DNA of 25,553 nucleotides from an uncultured Opitutia bacterium (lineage in GTDB: Bacteria; Verrucomicrobiota; Verrucomicrobiia; Opitutales; UBA953). Shown here in pieces: positions 1 to 8,400 of this stretch. The position numbers and the translations under genes were made by a program. The notes beneath the pieces are model-generated. The model worked only from the letters and a program-made list of their open reading frames with translations, had not been told where the DNA came from and made no database searches. Numbering within the stretch: the first letter of the stretch is position 1; each line of letters opens with the position of its first letter. The stretch is taken from positions 1 through 25,553 of the forward strand of contig CALNBE010000232.1 in assembly GCA_937874455.1 (NCBI GenBank), given 5' to 3'.

Positions 1-2
1 TG

Positions 3-50
3 CTCTGCCTGCTGGCGCTTGTTTGCCGCAAGGGAAGCTCGCGCGAATGA
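3..50 (+). CDS. C-terminal tail of an upstream gene (partial)
   Basis: Only the last 15 codons are inside the window. Frame 3 reads LCLLALVCRKGSSRE and then TGA at 48-50. This stop overlaps the ATG at 47 of the next gene as ATGA, the same junction seen at 358 and 738, which is the main reason to believe this frame. The hydrophobic stretch followed by charged residues would suit the end of a membrane protein, but no family can be named. Confidence 0.45.
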   Translation, partial: LCLLALVCRKGSSRE

Positions 51-361
51 GTGCGTTGACGATGCTGGTCCTTTCCGTGCTGGTCCTTGCCGTGTTTCTT
101 TGCTCGGCGGCGTTTCTCTCTTCTATGGCCGCGTTGACTTACCCGGCTGTAAAGCAATCGCTGGCCCTTTTCTGGGTTGGGGAGCGCGGCGCTTGGCTCT
201 ACCTGGATTTAGCGATTTTTGGCGGGATCTTCGCGGGTTGCGTCCTCACGCTCGCATTCGGGGCGGTGGTAATGGCCCTCAACATTTCCAGCGCTGAGGA
301 CGCCGCTCTATACGCGGCCACCTTGACTAGCGCGGGACTGGGCTACTGGGTGGGCCGATGA
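47..361 (+). CDS. small integral membrane protein, unknown function
   Basis: The protein has 104 residues when started at ATG 47. A TTG start at 23 would add eight residues, but ATG 47 has a purine-rich AGGGAAG upstream and forms an ATGA overlap with the preceding frame, matching the other junctions of this operon. Hydrophobic segments are visible at about residues 4-28 and again near 50-80 (around LDLAIFGGIFAGCVLTLAFGAVVMAL), so two or three membrane helices are likely. I do not recognise a family. It is co-transcribed with two helix-turn-helix proteins downstream, which hints at an accessory-element operon, but that is inference from order only. Confidence 0.65.
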   Translation: MSALTMLVLSVLVLAVFLCSAAFLSSMAALTYPAVKQSLALFWVGERGAWLYLDLAIFGGIFAGCVLTLAFGAVVMALNISSAEDAALYAATLTSAGLGYWVGR

Positions 362-741
362 CACGCGAGCTTTCCACCCTTTTTGAGCCAGGCCCTCTCT
401 CCGGCCCGGGCAGCTTCGAGCTGCTCCCCATGTCTCCGGACATCCAGGCCCTCTACGACGCAGCCCAACGCAACAAGCCTTTCAGCAAGGACGTGGACGA
501 CGCCCTGGCCGCGCACCGCAACGCACACGGCGAACCCGAGCAAATCGAGCACGCCCAGCGTGTGGATCCTGCGGATGCAATGCCCATCGACCCGGAGGCT
601 CGTCGCCAAGCCTATGAACGTCAGCGGCGGTATGCGATTGGCGCCGGCATGACCGCAGGCCTGACGCTTGGGGCCATCGCCCAGGCGCTTGGTGTGTCAC
701 CCTCCGAGATTCAGGGCGACTTGGCGGCGATGGATCGATGA
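358..741 (+). CDS. HTH-containing hypothetical protein
   Basis: This 127-residue protein starts at an ATG that overlaps the stop of the membrane-protein gene by ATGA, so translation is probably coupled. The first 85 residues are polar and acidic with no recognised domain. The C-terminus (about residues 100-122) reads GLTLGAIAQALGVSPSEIQ, a good helix-turn-helix pattern with A-x-x-LGVS at the turn. It resembles the HTH units of the next gene product, so the two may be related DNA-binding proteins. No catalytic motif is seen. It may be a regulator of a mobile or accessory element, with function unknown. Confidence 0.6.
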   Translation: MTRELSTLFEPGPLSGPGSFELLPMSPDIQALYDAAQRNKPFSKDVDDALAAHRNAHGEPEQIEHAQRVDPADAMPIDPEARRQAYERQRRYAIGAGMTAGLTLGAIAQALGVSPSEIQGDLAAMDR

Positions 742-1220
742 GTCCACGCAAAGGTTTCCTCGGCGGACGATCCCCGGCCCAGGTTCAATCCTTGCTGGAC
801 GAAGGGGTGACCCAGCGCGCCTTGGCCCAACGCCTCGGCGTCACCCACCAAGCCGTGAACCGCTTTGTCAGGCGACACCGCTTGGCCGGTTCCGGACGGC
901 AGGCCTTCCGGGACCGCCAAGCCCGCGAACTCGCTGAGCGTCGCCAGCAGGTGCAGCGGCTGGTCCAAGCCGGGCTCACATCGGCCGAAGTGGCCAATCG
1001 CTTGGGCGTGTCGCCGGCCACCATCGGCCTGGACCGCCAAGCCCTTCGCTTGGGGCGTGTCCTGAAAGGGCCGGAGCAGCGCAGTTTGCGGGGGCTGGGC
1101 CTGGACCAGGTTCGGGATCGCTTGACGGTGGTCAGCCGGGCCCAGTTGGCGCGGGAGCTTGGGGTGAGCAGCTCGGCTGTCTATCGCTACTGCGGGAAGG
1201 TGGGCCTCAGCCCTCCGTAG
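738..1220 (+). CDS. protein with three tandem helix-turn-helix units
   Basis: The 160-residue product again starts inside an ATGA overlap. Three HTH-like units can be read in order: residues about 12-50 (VTQRALAQRLGVTHQAVNRF), about 69-105 (LTSAEVANRLGVSPATIGLD) and about 118-157 (VSRAQLARELGVSSSAVYRY). Each has the helix, the LGV turn and a second helix, as in resolvase or sigma-region-4 type folds. The linkers are arginine-rich. No recombinase, kinase or ligand domain is present. It most likely binds DNA at an extended or repeated site. It is the last gene of the operon; 127 non-coding bases separate it from the restriction-modification genes. Family not recognised. Confidence 0.65.
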   Translation: MSPRKGFLGGRSPAQVQSLLDEGVTQRALAQRLGVTHQAVNRFVRRHRLAGSGRQAFRDRQARELAERRQQVQRLVQAGLTSAEVANRLGVSPATIGLDRQALRLGRVLKGPEQRSLRGLGLDQVRDRLTVVSRAQLARELGVSSSAVYRYCGKVGLSPP

Positions 1221-1347
1221 CCTAGTTGCCTCTTGGCCCGGCGGTCGTTAAGTGGCCCAGCATATAGTTCGCGATCAGGCTCCGATCACGGGAAGGTCAT
1301 TTCGATCAAAGGCTTAGCCGCCGTTAGGCTTTGGAGTATTGGCCGAA

Positions 1348-2913
1348 ATGCACCCGCTGAACGATACTTGGAGCCTGTTCGAGGGGATGTATTCGATGCC
1401 GCTGCTCAACTGGTCTAACCGTGATGAAGACCTGACCCGTTCCGCCCTGACGCCCTACCGCCTTCTGGAGCCGGTGGCCAGCTTGTCCTATGGGGAGGTC
1501 GACTCTCCGAACATGCTGATCGAAGGCGACAACTTGGACGCTCTGAAGGCCCTGCTGCCTTACTACGCAGGGCAGGTGAAGTGCATCTTCATCGATCCGC
1601 CTTACAACACTCGCAGCGCCTTTGATCATTACGACGACAACCTTGAGCACGCCAAGTGGCTGTCGATGATGTATCCGCGCCTAGAGCTGTTGCGAGATCT
1701 GTTGGCTGAAGATGGATCGATTTGGATAACCCTGGATGACAATGAGGCCCATTACTTCAAAGTCATTGCAGATGAGGTGTTCGGCCGTAAGAACTTCATT
1801 GCAAACGCGATTTGGCAGAAGGTCTTCTCTCCGAAGAACAGTGCTCGACATCTTTCCGTCGACCATGATCATCTGTTTGTCTATGCATAAGACGCAGATA
1901 TTTGGCGCCCGAACGACATGCCTCGGTCTGAGAGGCAAACTGCCACATACAAGAACCCCGATGAAGATCCGCGTGGTCCGTGGACCTCAGGCGACCTTTC
2001 AGCGCGCAACTTCTATGGCGCTGGAACATATCCGATTACTTGTCCCAGTGGCAGGGTAATACCTGGCCCTCCAAACGGAATGTATTGGCGTGTGTCGAAG
2101 GAGAAGTTTCAGGAAATGGATTCCGATGGGCGGATCTGGTGGGGCGCTGCAGGGAACAACGCTCCTCGAATAAAAAGATTTCTTTCGGAAGTCAAGCAAG
2201 GTGTAGTTCCTCAGACGATCTGGATGAACTCAGATGTCGGAAATACGCAGGAAGCGAAAAAAGAGGTCGTCGCACTTTTTGGTAGCGAAAACTTCATGAC
2301 GCCGAAGCCTGAACGTCTCCTTCAACGTGTCATTCACATAGCGTCTGAAGAGGGGGATCTTGTTTTGGATAGCTTCCTAGGCTCTGCGACTACTTCTGCG
2401 GTTGCTCACAAGATGCGCCGGAAATGGATTGGGATAGAAGTCGGTGAGCACGCTCGGTTGCTTGGTCAACCCAGGATGAAAAAGGTTGTTGATGGTGAGC
2501 AAGGAGGCATCTCAAAAAGTGCCGACTGGAGGGGCGGTGGCGGCTTCCGCTTCTACAAGCTCGGTGTGCCCGTGTTCGATGATGCGGGCCACATCCGCGA
2601 GGGCATCAAGTTCGAGCACCTGGCCGCCCACGTCTGGTTCGCCGAGACTGGCGCCGCACGCTCCACTCGAGCACCGAAGCAGCCGTTCCTGGGCGAGCAC
2701 CACGGGGTCGGCTACTACCTGCTGTTCAACGGTATTTTGGGCGATGAGAGCAAGACCGGCGGCAACGTGCTGACCAAGCGGGTGTTGAAAGGCTTGCAGA
2801 CCTTCGAGGGTCCCAAGGTGATCTACGGCGAATCCTGCGATTTGCCTAAAGAGCGGCTGGAGGAGCTCCAGATCACCTTCAAGCAAACCCCCTACGACAT
2901 CAAGGCACGCTAA
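1348..2913 (+). pseudogene. mod: type III restriction-modification DNA methyltransferase (Mod), interrupted by an in-frame stop
   Basis: The product would be an adenine-N6 methyltransferase and site-recognition subunit of a type III system. The frame from ATG 1348 carries the catalytic DPPY motif (residues 83-86, IDPPYNT) and runs to a TAA at 1888-1890 (codon 181). The same frame continues without another stop from 1891 to 2913 and holds the target-recognition part and the SAM-binding motif near residue 341 (DSFLGSATT). Both pieces belong to one beta-class Mod of about 520 residues, so a single base change, such as AAA or AAG to TAA, explains the break. The SAM motif also has Ala where FxGxG expects Gly. 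A second piece could start at ATG 1918, but no ribosome site precedes it. G+C drops to about 43-45% in the middle against about 72% near the 3' end. Res starts two bases after the stop. Confidence 0.85.
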
Positions 2914-2915
2914 GC

Positions 2916-5591
2916 ATGGCTCTTTCCCTCAAGGTGTATCAGCAGCGGGCGTTGTCCAGCCTGGCCCAGTTCCTCGAAGACGCCCGGCTGACCGGCCCCG
3001 CATCCGCGTTTGAGAAGAACGCGGATGCCGGTCTGGTCACCCAATACAAACCCATGCCTCATCTGGAGGCCTCGCCCTACGTGTGCCTACGCATCCCCAC
3101 GGGCGGCGGAAAGACCGTCATGGGCGCGCACATCATCCAGGCGGCAGGCGACGCCTACCTCGAGCGCGAGTTTCCGCTGGTCATGTGGATGGTCCCCACC
3201 ACCCAGATCAAGACCCAGACGCTGGAGGCCTTCAAGAATCCCCGCCATCCCTACCGCCAGGAACTGGACGAGGCGTTCGGGGGCAAGGTCGCGGTGTTCG
3301 ACGTGGAAGACTTCACCCACATCCGCCCCGCCGATCTCGGCACCAAGGTGTGCGTGGTCATTACCACCATGGCCGCGTTGCGCGTGGAGAACCAGGAAGG
3401 CCGGAAGGTCTACGAGCACCACGAGGACCTGGAAGCGCACTTCGCCGGCAGCGTGTCCGATCTGGCCTACCTGGAGCAGAACAAAGCCGGCAAGGCCATT
3501 GCGTCCTTTGCCAACCTGCTCAAGCTCCACGGCCCGTTGGTCATCACCGACGAAGCCCACAACGCCAACACGCCGTTGTCTTACCAGGTCTACGAGCGCC
3601 TGGGCGCCAAGGTGGTGGTGGAACTCACCGCCACGCCCGAGGCCAGCAAGAGCAACGTGCTGGTGAGCGTCAGCGCGTTTGAGCTGAAGAACGCGAACAT
3701 GATCAAGTTCCCGGTCGTGCTCAAGGAGCACGTCGGGCAATGGGAGGTGGCCGTGGGCAGCGCCGTGGCCCGCCGCAACGAGTTGGGCAAGACCGCGCTG
3801 GGCGAGCCGGACTATATCCGTCCCATCCTGCTGATTCAGGCTGAGAACGCCAAGGGCACTGCCACGGTCGAGGAGGTCAAGAAGCACCTCATCGACAACG
3901 AGAAGGTGCCCGAAAAAGCCATCGCCATCGCCACGGGCGATCAGCGCGAGATCGATGGGGTGGACCTGTTCGCCAAGAACTGCCCCATCGAGGTCATCAT
4001 CACCAAGCAAGCGCTCAAAGAAGGGTGGGATTGCTCCTTTGCCTACGTCTTCTGCTCGGTTGCCCAGGTCAAGAGCGACAAGGACATCCAGCAGCTGCTG
4101 GGGCGCGTGCTGCGCATGCCGTATGCCACCCGCCGCAAGCAGGAGGCCATGAACAAGGCCTACGCGCACGTCACCACTGCGGCGTTCAATCTGGCTGCTG
4201 CAGAGCTCACCAAGTCGCTCATCGACATCGGGTTCAACCCTCTTGAGGCCGTGGGCGCGGTGCTGGCGGATCCCACACCTGGCCCCGGCTTGGACTTGCA
4301 AGGCGGCAAGGTCAATCCGGTTCCCGTGACGCCCAAGACCACCATTGCCGTGAGCAAACAACCGGATCTTACTGGTATCCCTGCTCGGGACCAGACCAGC
4401 GTGGTGTTCACTCCGAACGAGGAAGGCAAGGGCGGCTCGGTGGAGATCACGGGCGAGGTGGACGAGTCCACCGTGGAAGCGATCACCAAGGCTGTGCCAA
4501 CCAAGGAGCGCGAGGAAGCGGCGCAGGCCGTCCTCAAGCCGGCGCTGGAGCAGGCTACAATCCAGCGGCATCAGATCGCCGCCAAGGCCGTCAAAGCCCC
4601 TAGCCAGAACGGCGCGGTGTTCAGCGTGCCGCGGCTTGGGGTCATGGAGCAGGGCGAGCTGGAGTTCGTGGAGAGCGGCGCCACGCCGCCGGGCTTCACC
4701 TGGGACTTGCTGGCCTATCCCCCGGACTTAACAAGCCTCAAGTTCAACGCAGATAGCAAGACCTTTGAAGTTGATTTGGTGGACGAGAAGGTCAGCTACA
4801 CGCCGATTGATGACGACGTGAACACCTACTTGCCAGGCTTCGCCAAGGACCGCACACAGGCGGACCTGGTGGGCTGGCTGGACCAGAAGATCCGCGATCC
4901 AGCGGTCAAGCAGCCCGTGCTGCGGGAGTGGTTGCGCCGGTCCATCAGCGGGCTGTCCGAAGATCGGGGCTTCTCTCTCTCCCAACTGCTCAATGGCCAG
5001 TTCGTGCTCCGACGGAAGCTCGGCGAGCAGCTTCAGATCGCCAAGGCGGAGGCGCTCAAGGATGGCTTCCAGCAGGCCTTGTTTGGTGCCGACGCTGAGA
5101 TCGTGGTCAGCGATGAGCCCGATGCCATGTTCACCTACCCCGCGGACATGACCCAGTATCCGGCGCACTCCTACTACCAAGGCGGCACGTATCGCTTCCG
5201 CAAGCACTACTACCCCTTCGTGGGCGATCTTCAATGGAAGACCGCCGGGGGCAAGGTGGGGGAGGAGTTTCTCTGCGCCCAGGCCATCGATCAGCTGGAT
5301 GAGGTGGCGTTTTGGGTCCGCAACCTGGTGGACAAGAGCCAGTTCTGGATGCCGACGTCCAAGCAGCGGACCTACCCGGACTTCGTTGCCAAGCTCAAGG
5401 ACGGTCGCCTGCTGGTCGTTGAATACAAGGGCGGCGACCGATACACGGCGGACTCCGAGAAGGAGAAGCGAATGATCGGTGAGCTATGGGCCGCTAAGAG
5501 CAACGGCCGAGGGGTCTACCTCATGGCCCAGTTGAAGGATGAGAAGGGCAACAGCGTGACCGAGCAGCTGAAGGCAGCCATCGGGGAGTGA
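2916..5591 (+). CDS. res: type III restriction enzyme, helicase/endonuclease subunit (Res)
   Basis: This 891-residue protein translocates or switches on DNA using ATP and cuts it when complexed with Mod. Visible motifs: Walker A PTGGGKT at residues 61-67, DEAH box at 212-215, the TAT motif of SF2 helicases near 239, motif VI with QQLLGRVLRMP near 390-400, and at the C-terminus a PD-ExK nuclease with D822 (YPDF) and E836-Y-K838 (VVEYKGG). Length and domain order are normal for Res. The ATG lies two bases after the mod stop, so it is probably translated by coupling. The gene looks intact and high-GC. Because type III Res needs Mod for target recognition, its activity is doubtful if the upstream stop codon is real and not bypassed. 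Confidence 0.95.
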   Translation: MALSLKVYQQRALSSLAQFLEDARLTGPASAFEKNADAGLVTQYKPMPHLEASPYVCLRIPTGGGKTVMGAHIIQAAGDAYLEREFPLVMWMVPTTQIKTQTLEAFKNPRHPYRQELDEAFGGKVAVFDVEDFTHIRPADLGTKVCVVITTMAALRVENQEGRKVYEHHEDLEAHFAGSVSDLAYLEQNKAGKAIASFANLLKLHGPLVITDEAHNANTPLSYQVYERLGAKVVVELTATPEASKSNVLVSVSAFELKNANMIKFPVVLKEHVGQWEVAVGSAVARRNELGKTALGEPDYIRPILLIQAENAKGTATVEEVKKHLIDNEKVPEKAIAIATGDQREIDGVDLFAKNCPIEVIITKQALKEGWDCSFAYVFCSVAQVKSDKDIQQLLGRVLRMPYATRRKQEAMNKAYAHVTTAAFNLAAAELTKSLIDIGFNPLEAVGAVLADPTPGPGLDLQGGKVNPVPVTPKTTIAVSKQPDLTGIPARDQTSVVFTPNEEGKGGSVEITGEVDESTVEAITKAVPTKEREEAAQAVLKPALEQATIQRHQIAAKAVKAPSQNGAVFSVPRLGVMEQGELEFVESGATPPGFTWDLLAYPPDLTSLKFNADSKTFEVDLVDEKVSYTPIDDDVNTYLPGFAKDRTQADLVGWLDQKIRDPAVKQPVLREWLRRSISGLSEDRGFSLSQLLNGQFVLRRKLGEQLQIAKAEALKDGFQQALFGADAEIVVSDEPDAMFTYPADMTQYPAHSYYQGGTYRFRKHYYPFVGDLQWKTAGGKVGEEFLCAQAIDQLDEVAFWVRNLVDKSQFWMPTSKQRTYPDFVAKLKDGRLLVVEYKGGDRYTADSEKEKRMIGELWAAKSNGRGVYLMAQLKDEKGNSVTEQLKAAIGE

Positions 5592-5612
5592 CTTCATAAC
5601 AGGGGGAAGGGA

Positions 5613-7364
5613 ATGGCTGTCTATATTTCAGATCTCGATATTCGCAACTTTCGGTCGTGCGTTTCTACGCAGTTGCAGCTGACCGAGTTCACGCCACTCG
5701 TTGGGTTGAACAACTGCGGTAAAAGCAACTGCCTCACTGCACTTCAATGGTTGGTAAAAGGGGGGCGCTGGAAGGAGGAAGACTTCCACGATCCACTTCT
5801 GCCTATTGAGGTATCTGGCCGTCTCTATGGCATCGTCGAAGAAGACCTTGCCATGCTGGACTTGAAGCATCGAACAAGGATCGAGCCGCATGTGCGTGAT
5901 GGCGTGCTTCGCATCCGAAAGCATCAGCAAGGGGCTGGCAGTGGCGTTTCACTGACCGTGTTGAACTTAGACACGAACGAGTGGGATCCAAATCCGACTG
6001 GCATTGATCAGGCCATCTCAGCTCTTTTCCCGGATCCAATACGGATCGGGGCTATGGAGGATGCGGAAGAGGATGCCAGTAAGGCAAAGACCAGTACGAC
6101 GATTGGTAAGCTTTTAATAGACATGGTCGCAGCTATTCAAGAAAGGCATCAGGCGGATCTATCGCCGCACCTTTTGGCAATCGTTGGAATGCTTTCCGCT
6201 GAGGGTGCAGAACGATTTGAAGAGCTGGGGAGGATTGACGCCTCCATCAATCAAAAAATCGCCGATCTGTTCCCTGGGGTGAGCATCAAGCTGGATTTCC
6301 CCGTCCCTGTGTTGAACGACCTCATCAAGGCGGGAACCGTCAAGGTCTATGAGGGAGACGGAAAGGGCAGGGGATTTGGTTCATACGGGCATGGTGCCCA
6401 GCGCGCTATTCAGATGGCAATGGTGCGCCACCTGGCTGACCTCAAGCGAGGCGTTGCCATAGCCGGTGGAGTGACGCTGCTGCTGATTGATGAGCCCGAG
6501 CTGTTCATGCATCCCTTTGCTGTAGAGCAGGTTCGCGAAGCACTGAGGGCACTTTCCGCGTCGGGCTATCAGGTGGTCTTTTCGACCCACTCTGCTCAAA
6601 TGATCCTCGCGCGCGACGCTAAAAATGCTTTGTTGATGACGAAGAAGCATCCGCAGGGGACCCAAGCAAGGCCCAGGCTTCAGTCGGTGGTCGAGCAGTT
6701 GGTTGCCGAGCCTACGCATCAGCTCCACCAGATCTTCAGTTTGACCAACTCTTCCCAGATGCTCTTCGCTGACAAGGTGGTCTTGACCGAGGGAAAGACA
6801 GAGCTCCGGTTGCTCCCCAGCCTCTTCAATGCAGTCTCCGGCAAGACCATGGGGCAGTCTTCGCTCGCGATTGTCGCGATGAGCGGCGTCTCGGATACCC
6901 AGAAGTCCATGGAGATCCTGGAGGCGCTGGGCCTTCCAGCATGCGCGATTGTGGACCTTGATTACGCGTTTCGGCAGGCCACCAAGCACGGTTTCCTTGA
7001 CCCGAGCGACACTGATATCGCTACATGCCGCTCGATGCTAAGAACGATGGCGGACGAGGGTCAGATCACCTTGGACGAAGGGGGACTCCCTAAGAAGGGC
7101 CCCCAGGGCCCGGCCTCGAAGGCTTTCGAGCTTCTAGCGGAAAGAGTAGAAGCATTGCCGCACATCCAGGCACTCGTCCGAAAGCTTCGGGACAAATCGA
7201 TCTGGCTATGGAGCCGGGGTGCCATCGAGCCTCATGTTGGGCTGACCGAAAAGAAGGAGCACGCCTGGCTGGCGTTCCAAGTGAAGGTCGAAAGCGATGG
7301 GGTGGATGCAGCATGTGCGGACGCAGCAAGCGTGCGAGAACTCGTGGAGTGGCTGGCTCGCTAA
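5613..7364 (+). CDS. OLD-family ATP-dependent endonuclease (ABC-type ATPase plus TOPRIM)
   Basis: The 583-residue protein combines an SMC/RecF-like ATPase with a TOPRIM nuclease. Walker A is GLNNCGKSN (residues 31-39), Walker B is LLLIDEPELF with D293 and E294, followed by the H-loop STHS. The TOPRIM part begins near residue 388 with VLTEGKTE (E393) and has the acidic pair D448-x-D450. This is the layout of phage P2 Old and of the GajA subunit of Gabija. No UvrD-like helicase (GajB) is next to it, so it is not a standard Gabija operon. It starts 21 bases after res with AGGGGGAAGGGA as the ribosome site, so it is probably part of the mod-res operon. Local G+C is low (27 of 60 in the block from 6061), suggesting transfer. 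A role in phage defence is inferred. Confidence 0.88.
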   Translation: MAVYISDLDIRNFRSCVSTQLQLTEFTPLVGLNNCGKSNCLTALQWLVKGGRWKEEDFHDPLLPIEVSGRLYGIVEEDLAMLDLKHRTRIEPHVRDGVLRIRKHQQGAGSGVSLTVLNLDTNEWDPNPTGIDQAISALFPDPIRIGAMEDAEEDASKAKTSTTIGKLLIDMVAAIQERHQADLSPHLLAIVGMLSAEGAERFEELGRIDASINQKIADLFPGVSIKLDFPVPVLNDLIKAGTVKVYEGDGKGRGFGSYGHGAQRAIQMAMVRHLADLKRGVAIAGGVTLLLIDEPELFMHPFAVEQVREALRALSASGYQVVFSTHSAQMILARDAKNALLMTKKHPQGTQARPRLQSVVEQLVAEPTHQLHQIFSLTNSSQMLFADKVVLTEGKTELRLLPSLFNAVSGKTMGQSSLAIVAMSGVSDTQKSMEILEALGLPACAIVDLDYAFRQATKHGFLDPSDTDIATCRSMLRTMADEGQITLDEGGLPKKGPQGPASKAFELLAERVEALPHIQALVRKLRDKSIWLWSRGAIEPHVGLTEKKEHAWLAFQVKVESDGVDAACADAASVRELVEWLAR

Positions 7365-7471
7365 CGTCCGCTAGCACGTTGGCTAGTCCACCGGCCCGGA
7401 GCGCTCGCGGAGCTTCTCGCAAGCGCGCTGGGCGGCATGACCATCGTTAGTCTGGCAGGGCGAATGTGAGT

Positions 7472-8200
7472 TTAGCCAACCCGTGCCGGCATGGCTTGGA
7501 GCGTGGCGTTCAGTTCGTTGCCGAACGCCACGATGAACTTGCTTTGACGGTTATGTTCTTTTCGCAGCGTCTCCAGCACCCAGCGGGCGGGATAGGATCT
7601 GTCTCCGAAGGTGAACTCGCCGAACTGCAAGCCATGTTCCTTTACCTGATCTATCTCAAACTTCGTTTGATAGGAAACTTTGATCAAGGATCGATGCTTG
7701 GAATGGTTGTTGAGGTCATCGATGTAGACGAAACTTTCGTCCGCAACGAGTTGGCTGTAGACCTCTTTCAGTGGCTCAGGAAGGCGTCTGTTCACCTCCT
7801 TTCGGGTGATGTCTCGCAAGCGCTGGATACGAGTTTTTTCATCCAAGTCCATTCCTAATGCCCAGTAGGCGAAGTAGGCCAAGTGGTCGGGGAGAGAGTG
7901 AAGGTTCTGGACGCAAGCAAATGCATGGGCGTGGGAAAAGCGAAAGTGTTCCCAGGCCCCGGGCTCGTCGTCTTCGTCAAATACGCCCAAAAAAACCAAC
8001 ATGGCCTCATCGCTGGTTCGGCCTTCCATCGGCTTCTTGATGAAATAGTTGGCTTGCCTGTAGTGGTATTCGCTGAAGTAAATGCGCTCATTGAGTGCCT
8101 GTAGGCAAGAACGCACCTTCTCTAACTGATCGCGGCCAAAGATTCGTTCGACCTGTCCACGCGTTTCGTCGTTATTCCATCGCTTCCTAACCTGGTTCAT
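7472..8200 (-). CDS. hypothetical protein of the defence island, low G+C
   Basis: This 242-residue protein is convergent with the OLD-family gene (107 bases between the stops). No family is recognised with confidence. It is soluble, mostly alpha-helical in look, rich in charged and aromatic residues, without signal peptide or membrane segment. Two stretches stand out: HSLPDHLAYFAYWALG at about 101-116 and LNNHSKHRSLI at about 163-173. An N-x-x-KHR pattern next to a buried-looking helix recalls some HEPN-type proteins, but the canonical R-x4-6-H is not clear, so this is only a suggestion. The block from 7681 has 26 G+C in 60, well below the flanking genes, which supports acquisition with the neighbouring defence genes. 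Confidence 0.7.
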   Translation of the reverse strand: MNQVRKRWNNDETRGQVERIFGRDQLEKVRSCLQALNERIYFSEYHYRQANYFIKKPMEGRTSDEAMLVFLGVFDEDDEPGAWEHFRFSHAHAFACVQNLHSLPDHLAYFAYWALGMDLDEKTRIQRLRDITRKEVNRRLPEPLKEVYSQLVADESFVYIDDLNNHSKHRSLIKVSYQTKFEIDQVKEHGLQFGEFTFGDRSYPARWVLETLRKEHNRQSKFIVAFGNELNATLQAMPARVG

Positions 8201-8400
8201 CCATTCACCCTAACTAGCTGGTCACACCTCGTAGTTTATGCCGGACACAATGCATCCCACTTGACCGACCAAGCCGGTTTCCGGATGGGCTTGCTTGCCC
8301 TTTGGCCGCCATGCCGCGCCCGCGAACTCTTCCTTGGCGAGCCAAAGTCGGCGGGAGAGTGCTGCGGCCTGGTTTCGCGCGCGAGCGTCAATGCTGTGGG
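8201..8400. other. non-coding gap between two minus-strand genes
   Basis: This 200-base stretch lies upstream of the hypothetical gene at 7472-8200 and downstream of the VRR-NUC gene. On the minus strand an open stretch after the nuclease stop reads through about 60 codons with no credible start codon or ribosome site, so it may be the remnant of a gene or a leader. No clear promoter or terminator was found. Confidence 0.3.

Noticed and set aside
1233..1268. Possible promoter TTGGCC and TATAGT before mod
   Set aside because: The spacing of 24 bases is too long for a sigma-70 promoter and no better -35 is present.
3087..4571. Long open frame on the minus strand (494 codons)
   Set aside because: It lies entirely opposite res, whose motifs are intact, and shows no recognisable domain; it is a high-GC shadow frame.
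5613..7364. Gabija defence system
   Set aside because: The GajA-like ATPase/TOPRIM protein is present, but no UvrD-like GajB helicase follows; the next genes are convergent and unrelated.
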